This document shows, one piece after another, positions 1 to 12,204 of a DNA stretch of 64,000 bases. Source of the stretch: Berberis thunbergii. Its lineage: Eukaryota > Streptophyta > Magnoliopsida > Ranunculales > Berberidaceae. Position numbers and translations under genes: made by a program. The stretch is taken from assembly GCA_003290165.1 (NCBI GenBank), contig QNQO01006267.1:432044-496043 (forward strand), in the 5' to 3' direction. Below the pieces are notes generated by a model. The model saw only the letters and a list, made by a program, of their open reading frames with translations. It ran no database searches and was not told the DNA's origin. Numbering within the stretch: position 1 is the stretch's first letter; each line of letters opens with the position of its first letter.

Positions 1-1849
1 AATCCTTACAATGACCAAGTCACAGTGAAACAATGAAAATATAAGAGAGCAACTGCACATTAACAAAAGCAAGAAATGAGATCGAGCTATTTGCAACTAA
101 TAGTCAGAAGGACGCAGAGATCAGTATTGTGAGAAAATGCTTCCTTCAGATAACTCGTACCATATGTCATCAGCAAGAAAGTCAACTTCAACTTCTGAAG
201 ATCATCGACACATACAAATGTTCCATTCTCTTTTTTTAAGACTAGAGCTAAGTTTACATGGATTGTGATAAGAAAAGGTTTTCATGGACTGAAGAGCTTC
301 CTGAGTGGTCAGGTCCATCCTTACGATCCTTTCCTGCTCCCGTTAGAGCAAGGAACCTTTTAAATCCAGTTGTATAAGAATCCTTCCAAGTGCAGTAGTT
401 CGAGTTAGCACATCCTCTCGGGAGGCAATTGCTCCAACTGAAGCTTGGTTCGTCACTGCAGCACGGGTAGGTGGGGCACTGGGGGATGCTGGCACGACTA
501 ATGGTGCTGCCAGAGAAGGTTGCATGATCACTGCTAGCGCATGCTTGTTGAATCATCAAGTATACTTTGGTGTTCTGTTTTCTTCAGGCCCTGTACATTT
601 CTGTTTGAATTAGTTCACATAGCATGTAAAGTAGTATAATCTGACAGACTGGTTTAGAGAAAGATGTGTTTGATTGTACAGAGATTCTGAAGCATTGTCA
701 ATTTCCTGAAAAAAAGTTACTTAAAATTAGTGTTTCATTTCCAATACTAGGCAGGAAATGATTTTCTTGTGAACCTTATTTTCTAACGTTTTCTTCACCA
801 CTCAAGAAAAGAAGCAGAATAACGTGGGGAACTTATTGAAAACCACAAAACATACTGAAGAAGATCAAACAGTGAAGAAATACCAATTAATATTATGTTG
901 TGAGAAAATAAAAAAAAAAAAAAAAAAAAAAAAAGACATCAATTGTGAACAATTGACCTGCTTACAAAATTGTCTTGATGAATTTGGAGGTCTAGAAATG
1001 ACAAAGAATTCTCAATTGGGTGAATGAGGTTCAAAGCGTAATAAATATTTCTAATTTGAAGTTAGTTTAAATTGCTTCGTAAATAAAAGAAAGATACAAC
1101 ATGTTGTCTCATGGTGAGCCCTATAACTGTCGATACAACTTTCCTAGGTGCCTTTCGAAAATCGCCAAAGATTGTTGACTGCCAACTATAAGGATTTGAA
1201 ACACTGGCTGCTTGAGCACACATGCCATGGTAGAACACTCCTAAATGGTAAACCATTTACTCTCAAATTGGGCATAACCCTTCTCGTTTTAATGTCCTTG
1301 ATCATTTCTTTTTTCATGGGATCCTATTCTTGAAGTACCAATGAACGTTCTTAGATAATTGCTTATTGTGGAAATAAATAAATAAAATAAAATAATCTTG
1401 CATAAGGCACATGTGTGCTTCGCTTGATCTACCCCAACTACCCAGGAAAGCAAGAGAATGGAAAAAAAAGGTGCATTTCAATGGTCAGTCAAGCCGTTAA
1501 TCCAAAAGAGAAAGGAAAATCTTATCTTGAACCTGAAAGAGTTGGCTTAATGACTTAAAAGACATAAATAGAACCTTAATATGTGGAACCATTAGCTCAA
1601 CATTCATGAAATACATAGAATCATCATACAAAAAAAGCAGGAGGCGACAAAATGAACCTTTAGCTCAAGAATTCGTTGAAACATAAAGATACAACAGGAA
1701 ACCCTAGATCTATAAAAATGTGCATTACCTTTTGATTTAGCCCTAACTCTAGTAGAAACCCTAGATCTATAAATCCCCAACAAGAAATCAGCCACAAAGA
1801 GGGAGAGAATGAGAGGGAAAATACAATTAGACAAAGGTAGCAGCTTTAC
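1..1849. other. Intergenic, no recognised gene
   Basis: No convincing gene is visible. A small minus-strand open frame at 343-531 is rich in alanine, proline and serine and could be an exon remnant, but it matches no family I know and has no clear splice context. A pure adenine tract lies near 909-934. Confidence 0.5.
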
Positions 1850-2160
1850 CTTTTGGGAGAGGGTGGCGATTCGTCTCCCACTTCTCTTATCTGTCGAGCT
1901 TCGTTGAGGAGAGGGAGGGCTTCTTTATCGAGCTTCGTTTGGGGAGAGGGAGGGCTTCAGCGGTCATGCTTCGTTTGGATTTCTTTTCTTCTCTTTCTAC
2001 TCCTCTGTCTCTGTCTGTCGAGATGGAAATGGGGAGAGGGAGAGAGGTTCCCTCTTCTTTTTCCCCCAAATTTCGATTCCCCCCCCCCCCTTTTTTTCGA
2101 AACGATGCTCCTACACGTGCGCAGGAGCCTCCCTCGCCCATTTCCTCGACATATAGAATC
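1850..2160. mobile_element. Degenerate foldback MITE remnant
   Basis: The right edge near 2133-2158 carries CTCGCCCATTTCCTCGAC followed by ATATAGAAT. This is the reverse complement of the terminal sequence of the foldback elements at 2414, 17499 and 32850. The interior is G-rich on the left and C-rich on the right, as in those hairpins, but no matching left end is visible. Long open frames here come from low-complexity sequence and are not coding. Confidence 0.35.
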
Positions 2161-2413
2161 TCTCATATATATATGCTTGAATCACATCAAGTTAGTTTTT
2201 CTTTCCAGTCTGTGTGTGTTGGTGTAAGTAAGGGTGTTGCTCATCTATTGATTGCATCATCTGAGTTTAGTTACCTAAACAATTTGCTAGCAAGAGAAAA
2301 ATGCAAACCCCCACCACATGCTTTTGATCAGAAACTCCAATTATTGTGCTTTGGGTCAAGAAGAAATGGATGTGTAATGTACTTGTTGTTGCTCATTCAA
2401 CTAATTTTTTTAT

Positions 2414-2534
2414 CGAAAATTCTAAATGTCGAGGAAGTGGGCGAGGAAAACAGTGAGAGAGGGAGGGGATGGACGGTCCCCTCCCTCCCTCCCTCGCAGT
2501 TTTCCTCGCCCACTCCCTCGTCAGGTAGAACGAC
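2414..2534. mobile_element. Foldback (MULE-like) MITE copy 1
   Basis: A near-perfect hairpin. The left arm reads TGTCGAGGAAGTGGGCGAGG and the right arm CCTCGCCCACTCCCTCG, around a short G/C-rich loop. The 5' edge TTCTAAATGTCGAGG is shared with the copies at 17499 and 32850. T-rich flanks (TTTTTTTAT on both sides) are compatible with a 9-bp target duplication. There is no coding capacity. Confidence 0.65.
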
Positions 2535-3299
2535 TTTTTTTTTATAACCTAGCTTTATATTAAAATCTACCCAGGACACAGAAAAACAAGAAGAAAATAA
2601 AATAAAAGGGGACCCTCAAACTTCTGCTTCACACCCAGTAAGACACTTTTTGACAATTTTACATTTTAGGTTGCTTATTATTACTTGTTTGAGCTCCGTT
2701 CAAGTTGAAATTTCACATTACCAATAGAAACAGCGTGTCAAAGTTGTGGACAGTTTCGACACCATTTTTTGAGATACGTATTTAGGTATTTGTCATTAAA
2801 TATATTGGTAAATGGTTTTTATGAATGCTTAAGGACCACCTGCTATTTGGCCTATTGGTCGGTTTTTGTCGCGCCCAAGTGAGCATTTGCTCGCTTCTTA
2901 ATATTTATAAAGAATTTTCCCTTATCCCATTTAGCGTGGATCTCAAGGCACGTGTGTCATAAAACTTTGGCACATTGTTTTTTGTGATTGGTATTTAATT
3001 TTCTTCGAAATTTTAACTCAAATGGAATAGGGAATGGCTATAAAATGTGAAGTGCAAACCAATTTTCTAGAGAGCCAGTCATTCAAATGAGGGATTTGAT
3101 GTACTATTTTTATAAAATAAATAAATAAAATTGATGCGTTTTATATGCCGCCACAAATCTCTCAGGGCAAACATAAATTGTGGAGTGGAGTGCATTCAAA
3201 ACTTTTTCTCACCAACAACTCGAGGATAAGAGAAAGATAGTCATAAAATAAAATCAACAAATTGAATGGAATGAAGGTAGAGATAGAGGTGATTTGAGT
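2535..3299. other. Upstream region of the CPBP protease gene
   Basis: No open frame of interest and no identified transposon. It probably contains the promoter and 5' untranslated region of the gene starting at 3300, but no TATA box could be assigned with confidence. Confidence 0.35.
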
Positions 3300-6200
3300 A
3301 TGGAACAACCCCTCTCTATTATCAAAACCAGTAGTAGTAGATTTGGACTCCATCATCATCTACACTCCAAGTTAGCCCCCCTTGCTCCAGGTTAGTTGCT
3401 TCCTTCCTTGTCAATTTTCATCTGCCATCTTAATATTATGACATAAATCCCATTCTATTAGTAGGTAATACAAAGTGCAAGAGCAAGCTTACACGTTTAC
3501 TTAACAAGGTCACCTCAGCTCTTCATTCGTTTTTTATTTTTTTATTGATTAGTATTTATGTTTGGTGCACTGAAAAAAAAAATTATTATGCAGAGCTTCG
3601 CGCCAGTTGTTGTAAGGTCATTCACAAGACGAAACTCCGGGGAGAAGAAATTGAAAAAAAATAATGGGGAAAGGAGAAGAACCCAGAAAAATAGCAATAC
3701 TAATGACTCTTGGGATGAAGAATATACAGCCATATTGGCAGATACTTCTTCTGCTTCCCCTGTTGGTCTTAATGTGATTTCTTCTCACGATACCTCCGCT
3801 CTAAACAATCCCACCCCTTCCCCTTCTAGAAGTGATGTACTCAAGTCTTGCACTGTTACATCCGGGTTCATGTTTGCCTTCGCTTTGGCAATTCGACAGG
3901 CAATTAACTTGTTTGCTACTTCACTATTTTTTGGTTTATTGCATGCCTTCCCTTGTTAATTTTGCAGCTCTTGGTCTCTTTACAAAGTGTTGATTTCTTT
4001 ATCCTAACCTGCAGGTATCTCATTTTGCATTTACACAAGGATGGCCAGTTCATGACTGCTCTACACAAGTATTATGTATGTACATATTTCCATGCTTGTC
4101 TTCGCATTTTGATATTGAACCTTTTGCTTATACTTTGGCCGTCAAGGTGGTTGTTAGTCGTTGACACCTGCCATGCCTGACCAAGGGATTATATGTCATG
4201 GCCATCATGGCAACAGTTGTACTAGTTGTAATAAGATAACCATTCTCTGTCTCATATCATTTTGTTAGACAATATTTCGAAGATTACATATGCACAATTT
4301 ATAAATAGAACTCATGATTAAATTCATCTTTACGCAATGGATGTCACGGTCCTTCTTGTTGGATGCATTGAGTATTGCTCACACTGTCACACATATTTCT
4401 CAAATAATGTTGTTTCTATAAATTAGCCTAAGTAATTATCAGTTGGACTATCATTTGGTTTTTCTTCTGCAATGAGCACCAAACATTTCTTATGCTTGAT
4501 AGTCATCGTCAGAATGTTTCTTTTATTGTATCTCGGAAACCAAATTCAAGAGACATATATCATATCGTAATGGCTTTTGATGATGATGATATCGTATCAT
4601 AATGTATATCATAAGAGATATAAATAAAATATACTAAATGCATATTTAAGCATATAAATGACACAAATAGGGTATATTTAAACAAAAGCGTCCAAAAAAA
4701 ACACTTTCATTCAACATATGCAATATTGCAATTAACTATCATTATCATCCAAAATAACCAAGCCATATACAAAACATAGGAACTCTTTCACGATATCGTC
4801 TTGCTAATTCATCATCACCACTAGTAGGATGCATTTTTGAGCTCACACAAACGCAAATAGTGGACAAGAAACTATAAAAAGTTTGGAAAAAAAAAATCAA
4901 AAAAGTAACACAAAGTTACCTACAATGGCCACTGATAAAACTTTCACATGGAAATTTCAAACCTTCGATCAAAGACATGCACTAAGTACTCCTTCGAAAA
5001 AGAAAAATACCCATTGATCATGATTCAGAGTTGTGAGATATGAGGATTTTTGTTTTTCTCTACATGAGAGCTCATTTTTTTTGTTTTTCTCTCAAAAGCT
5101 CTCTCAGAGAAGATGAAGTGGTGTTTTGTTGGGCTAAAGGGGTAGATAAAAGATAATAGAAAGGTCAAAAGTGGAAAAAGTAAAAAAAAAAATTTGATTT
5201 TTTTGAATTAAAAAATATGGGTCCCTACCGATACACAGTCATGTACCGGTAGGTACATGGGCGGATCCACTGTTTAGATAAGGGGGTCAATTGACCCCCT
5301 TAGGTTTTGTAAAAAATTCATTCAAGTAGTTAAAATTTCACTATTGTCCTCCTTTGAAAATTTATATTGCCCCCCTTTGAAAATTTATATTGCCCCCCTT
5401 GAAATTTCATATTGCTCCCTCTTATAAAAAAAATCATAGATCTGAATCACAAGAGAAACCGAGCCTTTTGTGCCTACGTCTTGCGATATCTTCTTCAGTT
5501 CTTCTTCATCTCCGTCTGAAATAAGTGAGTTTGTTTGATGTTCTTATTTCTCCATCTCCGACTTATTGATTTTATGCCCTGGTCTTGCAATAAAAATTAC
5601 GATGAATTTCTGAAACCTAAATTCCTGAATTTAATATAGTTTTTCATGTCAACCGATTCAGAGATTCTCCATCTAATATTACAACTGACAAGAAAAGAAT
5701 AAACAATGACAAACCTACATGTCCAATGAATGTTGTGTCAATCAAAAAAGCAATTGGATCAGCTGCTAAAGCCATTGCAGCAGGCAATACAATATGAAAT
5801 ATCTCCAAGCCAATCTCATCCTTCTTGAAACACAATCTCACAGAAAGCCTTAATGATTTTTCTATAAAAGCAAAAAAAATAAAAAATGCTCTACATAAAA
5901 TGTTACTAAGCAATCAATCTCACACTCAAAAGACAAACACACCACATGTACACATTCCACACTACACACATAATGACATACATAATATGTTTGCAATGTA
6001 CAGAAAAATTGAATTTTTTATGCTGTATATCTCCATCAGTTAAACAAAACCCAGAAAAGAAGACAAACTTTGATGCCTTTACTAATTTCTTGGAAACTTC
6101 TCATACAAATAACATCTTTTATGCTGTATACCGAGGAAATTTCTTGGAAATGTTACATCTTTTTTTGTCCCCATTTGTCTGCAATCCTGGATCCGCCCCT

Positions 6201-7709
6201 GGGTAGGTACATGCAAAACCTGTATATCCAACCGGTACATACCAGTTTTCATACAGTACGAAATGTACCGGACGGTACACGATATTTGACATCTATGTTG
6301 ATAGTCATTACAATTTTGTTGTCCCAGTTGAAGTTGAGTTGTGGCATCTAGAGTTGATCCTTGGTCTAGTTCTACTTATATCATCATGTAGATACCTACT
6401 TTTGCGGACGTGGCCCGACTTTGCTGAGTCAAGTGAAGCAGCTAATCAGCTGGTATGCCTTCTTTTATGAATTGTCACTCTTATCAATGAATTTAAAAAA
6501 TGTATATAACTTATGTATATTGCATGAGTTTTCCTGCAAATTTGTTGCTTATTCTCTTAATTCTGACATAGATGCTCTGACAGTTGATTTTCAAGATTTG
6601 GAATGCTTTTGAAACTGAAATCTGCTAAAGTTTTCATGAAAACTGTCTCAACGATCAAATCGCAAATCTGTAACAATGGATGGTATACGTGCCAGACTGC
6701 CATTAATTAATGTGAGAAGAACTAAAAAAGGTAGAATCACTTACTAAATCTGTCAACAGCTAGCAGTCATGGAGCAGCATCCAATTTATTACATTCACAT
6801 ATAACTGATTTTTAGAACATGTTAGCATATTACCCATTTGTGAAAATTTTATTAATGGCTATCCATTGAATAGTGGTATACCCTTCTATATGTGTATGCC
6901 AATGACAAGAATTTGTAGCCATCTGAACTTAATATTTTCTGTTTTAGAAATACGTTCCTCTTGTTTGCAATTTTTATCTTTCACAATGATCTGTTTTATT
7001 TTTCAATTTTTTTTTACAGGTCCTCAGTTCACTACAACCTTTGGATTACATTATAGTAGCATTTCTTCCTGGGATTAGTGAGGTAAACTTGAAAAACCTG
7101 AGTTATTTCTACCTTTTACAAACAGAACTGTGAGTTAGGTCATGTTAATTGTTCTGTGAAACCAGGAGTTCCTTTTCCGTGGTGCACTACTGCCACTATT
7201 TGGGCTCAACTGGAAGAGTGCTGCAGTTGTTGCAGCCATCTTTGGCCTTCTACACTTTGGTAGCGGCAGAAAATTTCCTTTGTTGCCTGGTAATTATCTA
7301 CTCGTACCAATGAAAGAATCACAATCTACAAAAGTCATGGCACGCGGGGGGGTTTAAAAAAAGAATAATTTGTTGGTTTTAGAATGTGCATTATTCCTAA
7401 CTGAGGCAAAATTTCCTTTAGAGGGAGGAGGTCCACCATGGATAAACTCCTTGTTCCTGACAATCAATCCTTATTGACATTTAACCCAATCATATTTGTT
7501 ACTACTTGGCTGATATAAGCATCTCATATCTGACCAATGCCTGTATTTTCTTGGCAATTGTTTCCAGGGCAACATTCGTTGGGGTTGCTTACGGGTATGC
7601 AACAATTGTGTCCTCAAGCATTCTTGTACCGGTTGTTTCTCATGCATTCAACAATCTTGTAGGTGGGATTATGTGGAACTACATGCCCAAGACATCAGAA
7701 GAAAAGTAG
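3300..7709 (+). CDS. CPBP (CAAX/Abi) intramembrane protease, plastid type, seven exons, one-base frameshift
   Basis: Exons read as 3300-3390, 3553-3899, 4015-4075, 6328-6452, 7020-7082, 7166-7289 and 7568-7709. The predicted protein is about 317 residues. It has an N-terminal region rich in Ser, His and Arg that resembles a plastid transit peptide, then hydrophobic segments with the CPBP motifs: SEEFLFRG (EExxxR, across the exon 5/6 junction), FGLLHFG and HAFNN. It resembles the Arabidopsis CAAX amino-terminal protease family protein At5g60750. Members are membrane metalloproteases; the substrate is unknown. Two oddities. Intron 2 appears to start with GC instead of GT (3900-3901). Exon 6 lacks one T in the run at 7274-7276, which breaks the frame after GSGRK; restoring one base makes all exon phases agree, down to the TAG stop at 7707. 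The gene is therefore either recently inactivated or carries a sequence error. Intron 3 is enlarged by transposons. Confidence 0.8.
5256..6201. mobile_element. Non-autonomous hAT element carrying a MATE gene fragment
   Basis: Terminal inverted repeats CATGGGCGGATCCA and TGGATCCGCCCCTG are flanked by a perfect 8-bp target duplication, GGTAGGTA (5248-5255 and 6202-6209). Length 946 bp. No transposase is present. The inside holds a piece of a MATE transporter gene with its exon/intron border, so host DNA was captured. Confidence 0.88.
5715..5835 (-). pseudogene. Captured MATE efflux transporter exon fragment
   Basis: The minus strand encodes DEIGLEIFHIVLPAAMALAA followed by DPIAFLIDTTFIGHVG. 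This is the typical first transmembrane segment of plant MATE/DETOXIFICATION proteins of the plastid FRD3/DTX42-45 type. The reading ends at a normal donor (ATGTAG|GTTTGT at 5714/5715), so exon and intron were copied together. The rest of the gene is absent, so it cannot make a transporter. It lies wholly inside the hAT element at 5256-6201. Confidence 0.78.
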
Positions 7710-8039
7710 TTTGTTATGGTTTAGAGTTTGATAGTAAGGAAGCACGATATTCAAAAATGTCATTTGCTTTAGCCTCACGCAGATTAGAGAGTGACATTTA
7801 TTATCTTTTGTGGATACAATGCAATAATGACTTTGATGTTAAAATTTTCTGCACAGATTTTGATCAATTTTCTAAAGGACATAGGATACACATTCCCTGA
7901 AGGCAGTTTGTGCCTGTAAAAGGGAGTACTCACTAAGAGCACCATCACTGAAATTGCCAACCCTAAACACAGTTTTGTGTTTCTATATATCACTACACCA
8001 AAACAATGTTTTTGTAACTGTTTTGAAGTGTAGCTGAAA

Positions 8040-8372
8040 ATATTAGAATCACCTATCAAATGATACTATTCTTGGTGATCCTAAATTTAGAATCATGTTG
8101 AAAGTGATACTATTTAAAATTAGTATCATTTGGCTAATGATACTATTTTTTATTAAATGATTCAACTTTACAAATTTGCATCTCAACAAAGATGATACTA
8201 ATTGTAAAAGAGAATCACATACTTAAAATTAGTATCATTATTTTTACTAAATGATTCAACTTTACAAATTTGCATCTCAACAAAGATGATGCTAATTGTA
8301 ATAGAGAATCACATACTTAAAATTAGTATCATTTGGCTAATGATACTAATTTTACTAAATGATTCAATTTTT
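8040..8372. repeat. Subterminal repeats of the CACTA element
   Basis: The motifs TGATACTA, TTAGTATCAT and AATGATTCAACTTTAC recur, including two copies of a block of about 110 bp (roughly 8150-8250 and 8240-8350). Such subterminal arrays are the expected transposase-binding sites of CACTA elements. A single copy of the motif lies near the right end (13858-13880). Confidence 0.75.
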
Positions 8373-8544
8373 TTTTTTTTTTTTTTGTATAAATATATTG
8401 TCATTATTACATAGGTTTTAGGGGGTTGTCTACAAAAAGATACATACCCTCGTATTTCTAACATAGCTTTTAGACTGATGTATTTGTATCCACCAACCTA
8501 AATCTTGATAGAATTCAACAGAGGAAATGAAATGATGTATTTAA

Positions 8545-8727
8545 AAATGCATTCTGGCGAATTCCCACTGAGTGAATTTACTGACACATCAAGATTCTGT
8601 AGCTTAGATTCTGTAGCTTTGGCAAGTTGCAAAGGCCTTCTGGTAATCGGCCATATAGTCCACATTGACTAATGTCTATTTTTGCCAAAGAAGACAAATT
8701 TGCCAAAAAATGAGGCACCTCAGAAGA
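8545..8727 (-). pseudogene. Captured leucine-rich-repeat receptor fragment
   Basis: Read on the minus strand, the DNA gives FLANLSSLAKIDISQCGLYG, then RLPEGLCNLPKLQNL and further on VNSLSGNSPEC. This is the repeat pattern of plant LRR receptor-like proteins and kinases. A 14-bp direct duplication (AAGCTACAGAATCT, twice in the minus reading) and a stop codon break the frame. It is isolated inside the CACTA element and cannot be functional. Confidence 0.6.
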
Positions 8728-9014
8728 CAGATTGTTACTTCTATCAACTTACTGACTACTGAAATGCTATATACTGGCAATAACAAGAATTTGATAGAAG
8801 ACAGATTGTTACTTCTTACTTCTATCAACTTACTGAAAATATTAGAATCAACTTAGTCATTACAATAACAAGACCAACATCAACAAAATTTATAGGTTCT
8901 TTCAACGTAACTGCTCATATGAAAACAGTAAGATAGTCATTGCAATAACAAAATCAAAAGTACAATCAGGTCTGGTCACCAACATCCAGACAATCCAAAG
9001 CTGTTCATGCAGTG

Positions 9015-9453
9015 TTAGTGAAATTCTCTGACAGACTCATATTGATCATTCTCCATTGCATACTCTGAACTTCTAGGTCCTTGTGCATTATTCCCTGCAA
9101 ATAAAGTAAAATAAAGCTCAATCAAAATGCTAAATATGAAATAGAGTGCACAAATGCAGACTAGACTAAGATCATCCTTCTTGAAATCATAAAGTTTTGA
9201 CAAGAATATCAGAAAATAAAGTGAGGTTTTAACCTTCAACTAAATAGTAAATTACTGATCCCAACATCTCCAAGACTCCAACTAGAGACCCGAACCATAA
9301 AAAGTGTAACACATTCAGGAGAGCAATTCCATAATTCAATATTATTGCCAATATAACTGTTTTTCCCATATCAGTAATATTTGATAGAATAAAAAGACAT
9401 GTATAGAATGGAACGTGACAATGGCATAGGCAAAATTTGACTGAGAAACGCAC
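9015..9453 (-). pseudogene. Possible captured membrane-protein exons, unrecognised
   Basis: Two adjacent minus-strand frames look like consecutive exons. The first has hydrophobic helices (NYGIALLNVLHFLWFGSLVG and IYYLVEG). The second is a short hydrophilic tail, NNAQGPRSSEYAMENDQYES, ending at a stop. The order suggests the C terminus of a small multi-spanning membrane protein taken up by the CACTA element. I do not recognise the family. Confidence 0.3.
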
Positions 9454-10099
9454 TTGAAGAGCCAGTCATGAATGCAACTAATGTGTAATGCTAGCATCGA
9501 AAGCATGTAGTAAGAAAGCATATTTTCTGCACAAACAAATTCTTAGAAAACATCGATAGAAAGCGCAGACATTAGACTGTATGCATCAGTTAGCTAAATG
9601 AGTTCATTCAATAACTTCCAATAACTTAATGCTAACATGTACAGACTACACAGGAAACATCACCAGAAAGTGCATGCTTTTGACTGTCTCATTTTAGAAA
9701 AATCTAGCTAAAGAACTGCTGAGCAGCATAGATAACATCGATGTACGTTAATTAAAGCACTGCAGTCACACCTTTTCAATACGAAAAACATTATTCTATC
9801 AGCCGAACAATCTCATTCTGTTTATATGCTTGGGAGCTAGAACTTGTTCTATTTGAACATCCATTCAGCTCCTTTAAATGGTATCCTGACAAGTTATGAT
9901 GATGCATGCATAACTACAATACATAAAAGGTTTAGAATATGCCATACCTAGAAGTTGTTCTATTCGAAAATCCATTCAGCTCCTTTAAATGGAAACATAT
10001 ATCAAGAGAATTAAACACGTTCCTGCAAAAAAATTAAGACGAAGGCATCAAAACAATGCACTTATACACTGATATAACGGAGTACAGAATTCCATACAG

Positions 10100-10200
10100 A
10101 TCACAGAGTATTTTCTCATAATTGCATTGTCTGGAAGCAAAATATAACAAAGTACAGAATTCCATGCATTGTCTGGAAGCAAAATATAACAGAGTATTAA
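10100..10200. repeat. Short tandem duplication
   Basis: GCATTGTCTGGAAGCAAAAT with AACA(A/G)AGTACAGAATTCCAT occurs twice in direct orientation, inside the CACTA element. Confidence 0.6.
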
Positions 10201-10664
10201 AATATAATTTGATTAATCAGGACTGGCACTACTATCTTTTTTTATGGGTACTAACAAAATAGATTAATCTCAAAATATAACAGAGTTCATTTTTCTACGA
10301 AAATGACAGATTCAAATTCTGCGGCAATAGATTAATCTCAAAGCAAACCACTTGAAATTGTTTATAAGCAATTAGAACAAAATACAGCACCAGAACAATG
10401 ATCTTAAGATACTCAACTTTCTTCTTATTGAATTTCAAGTAACTATCACCATAAAATGATCGAATCATGTCCAAAAAACATAAGAACAAGAACGCAGCAC
10501 TCAAATAATATGTACATATCTGAATAAAAATTACTACCTCTTCTAATTCGGATAAAATCAAGCAATTAACAACATGAAACTAAGCTTCTTCATGCGGCCT
10601 AAACTCAAAATACTATGACATGATACTCACTGTAGATCAAAACAATGTTCCATGAAATTTCTCC

Positions 10665-10760
10665 AGATTCAGCATTAGCACTCAGCAGCATTCCATCCAC
10701 ATTCAGCAGCATTCCATCCACATTCAGCATTAGCAACAACATTCACATTCAGCAGCATTC
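10665..10760. repeat. Minisatellite of CATTCAGCAGCATTCCATC units
   Basis: Four to five imperfect copies of a 17-20 bp unit, CATTCAGCAGCATTCCATC, lie in direct orientation inside the CACTA element. Confidence 0.75.
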
Positions 10761-12167
10761 CCTTAGTCCCCTGTTACTTGCTTCTTCCTTCTAGTATACG
10801 TAAAACGAATAGGGGGCCTATCATACATTTACCCTCAAGGTGCGATTCACTATTTTAAAAAAAATTTAATGCACAAGGCTCTATTCAATATAGTAAGGGT
10901 GGTATGAGAGTATTTGTAGAGTTTCCGCCATTATTAAGATAAACACCGATTCATTTGGTTTATTTACCACAATTAGGACAGTTTATACACAATGATGAGA
11001 TCCAGAAACCTGGATTAGTCTTTCTTAAACAATTCTTCTGATTTCTTATACACAATGAACGTGACAATTCTTCTGATTGTTTAAGAATTTCTTAAACAAT
11101 TCTTAAACAAATGTATAGAAAAAAACATAAAGTTATTTGGTTTTGAAGTTTAATAATGTGAGATGTGGATTGATTTGAGCGTTGAAGGTAGGCTCACAAA
11201 TATAAGAACGAGACATGCCTCTCATTTGCAAGATTAAGCCGAATGCTTAGAAGCCCGTAGATGGGTGGGTGATTAGGTTAAGAAAATATCGGTATGTAGG
11301 CTAGCGAAATTTTGTGAATAGACCAGCCTGGACTTTGTGATTATTGAACGGATACATTTGTGAAAACATACTAAGTGCAGTGGTTTTACACCATTCAGAA
11401 CCATCAACCATCACATGGAAGTCAATTATAAAAACATAAAAATAAAGATTACCAGTAATAAACTAACAAACAATCAAGTTCTTATATATATTAATTCTAC
11501 ACACTATATTCTACCTTTCCCATTTGAAACCAACTAAGCCCATCAAACAAACAATAAGTACTCACTCACTTGCTCTGTCTTGTTGTTTCAACATATTCAA
11601 GGATTCTATTTCTGTGAAAAAACCACCAAGTGAACCTCCATCTCTTCTCCCACCACAGGTTCATCTCTCTCTCTCTCTTTCAAACTCCATCTCTCACTAT
11701 CTCTCTCTCTCCAAATAATTCAACACATAACATGACACATTTTTGTTGCTTAGTTCTTGGACTAGGAATATTCCACATCTATTGTACTATTTTATTCCCT
11801 TTTCTTCATTTCTTACCGTCAAACTTCTTGTGCAACAATAAACAGTTAGGAGAACTAGGCCTCACTACACTACCCTGATAACCTTTAGCAACAATAAACA
11901 GTTGCACTGCACTATCACTACCGAACATTGATTTTTCTGGATAAACTGATTCTTCATATATACAATTCTAAAAGTACTCCATATAAACAAGATTACTCCA
12001 CGTCCCAAACCTATATATAATCTGCAAATCTGTCTGCTTCATTTCTGCTTCTGCAGCAGCAGCAGTAATGAAGGTTCCACGTATATAACGTGCGCACGAG
12101 TGCATCTAAGTTGTCCTGTCATGTAGCATAACATAGCTGGTCCTCCCTCTCACTCACTACACGCGCA

Positions 12168-12204
12168 TTCTCTCTTCTCTTCTCTTCTCTTCTCTTCTCT
12201 TCTA
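12168..12204. repeat. (TCTTC)n microsatellite
   Basis: Uninterrupted TCTTC units. An (ACTC)n run follows at about 12361-12379. Confidence 0.9.

Larger units (their letters stand above)
4076..6327. other. Transposon-enlarged intron 3 of the CPBP gene
   Basis: The intron has a strong GTATGT donor and a TTGTCCCAG acceptor. Besides the hAT element at 5256-6201 it has AT-rich flanks with repeated GTACCGG-like motifs near 5225-5255 and 6220-6285. These suggest that the hAT element landed inside an older, unclassified repeat. Confidence 0.55.

Noticed and set aside
1853..2547. Long overlapping open frames on both strands (up to 202 codons)
   Set aside because: They come from G-rich and C-rich foldback sequence. 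Both strands are open in several frames, and no family or splice context is visible.
8040..8372. CRISPR-like regular repeats
   Set aside because: The repeats are the subterminal arrays of a plant CACTA transposon; spacing is irregular and the genome is eukaryotic.
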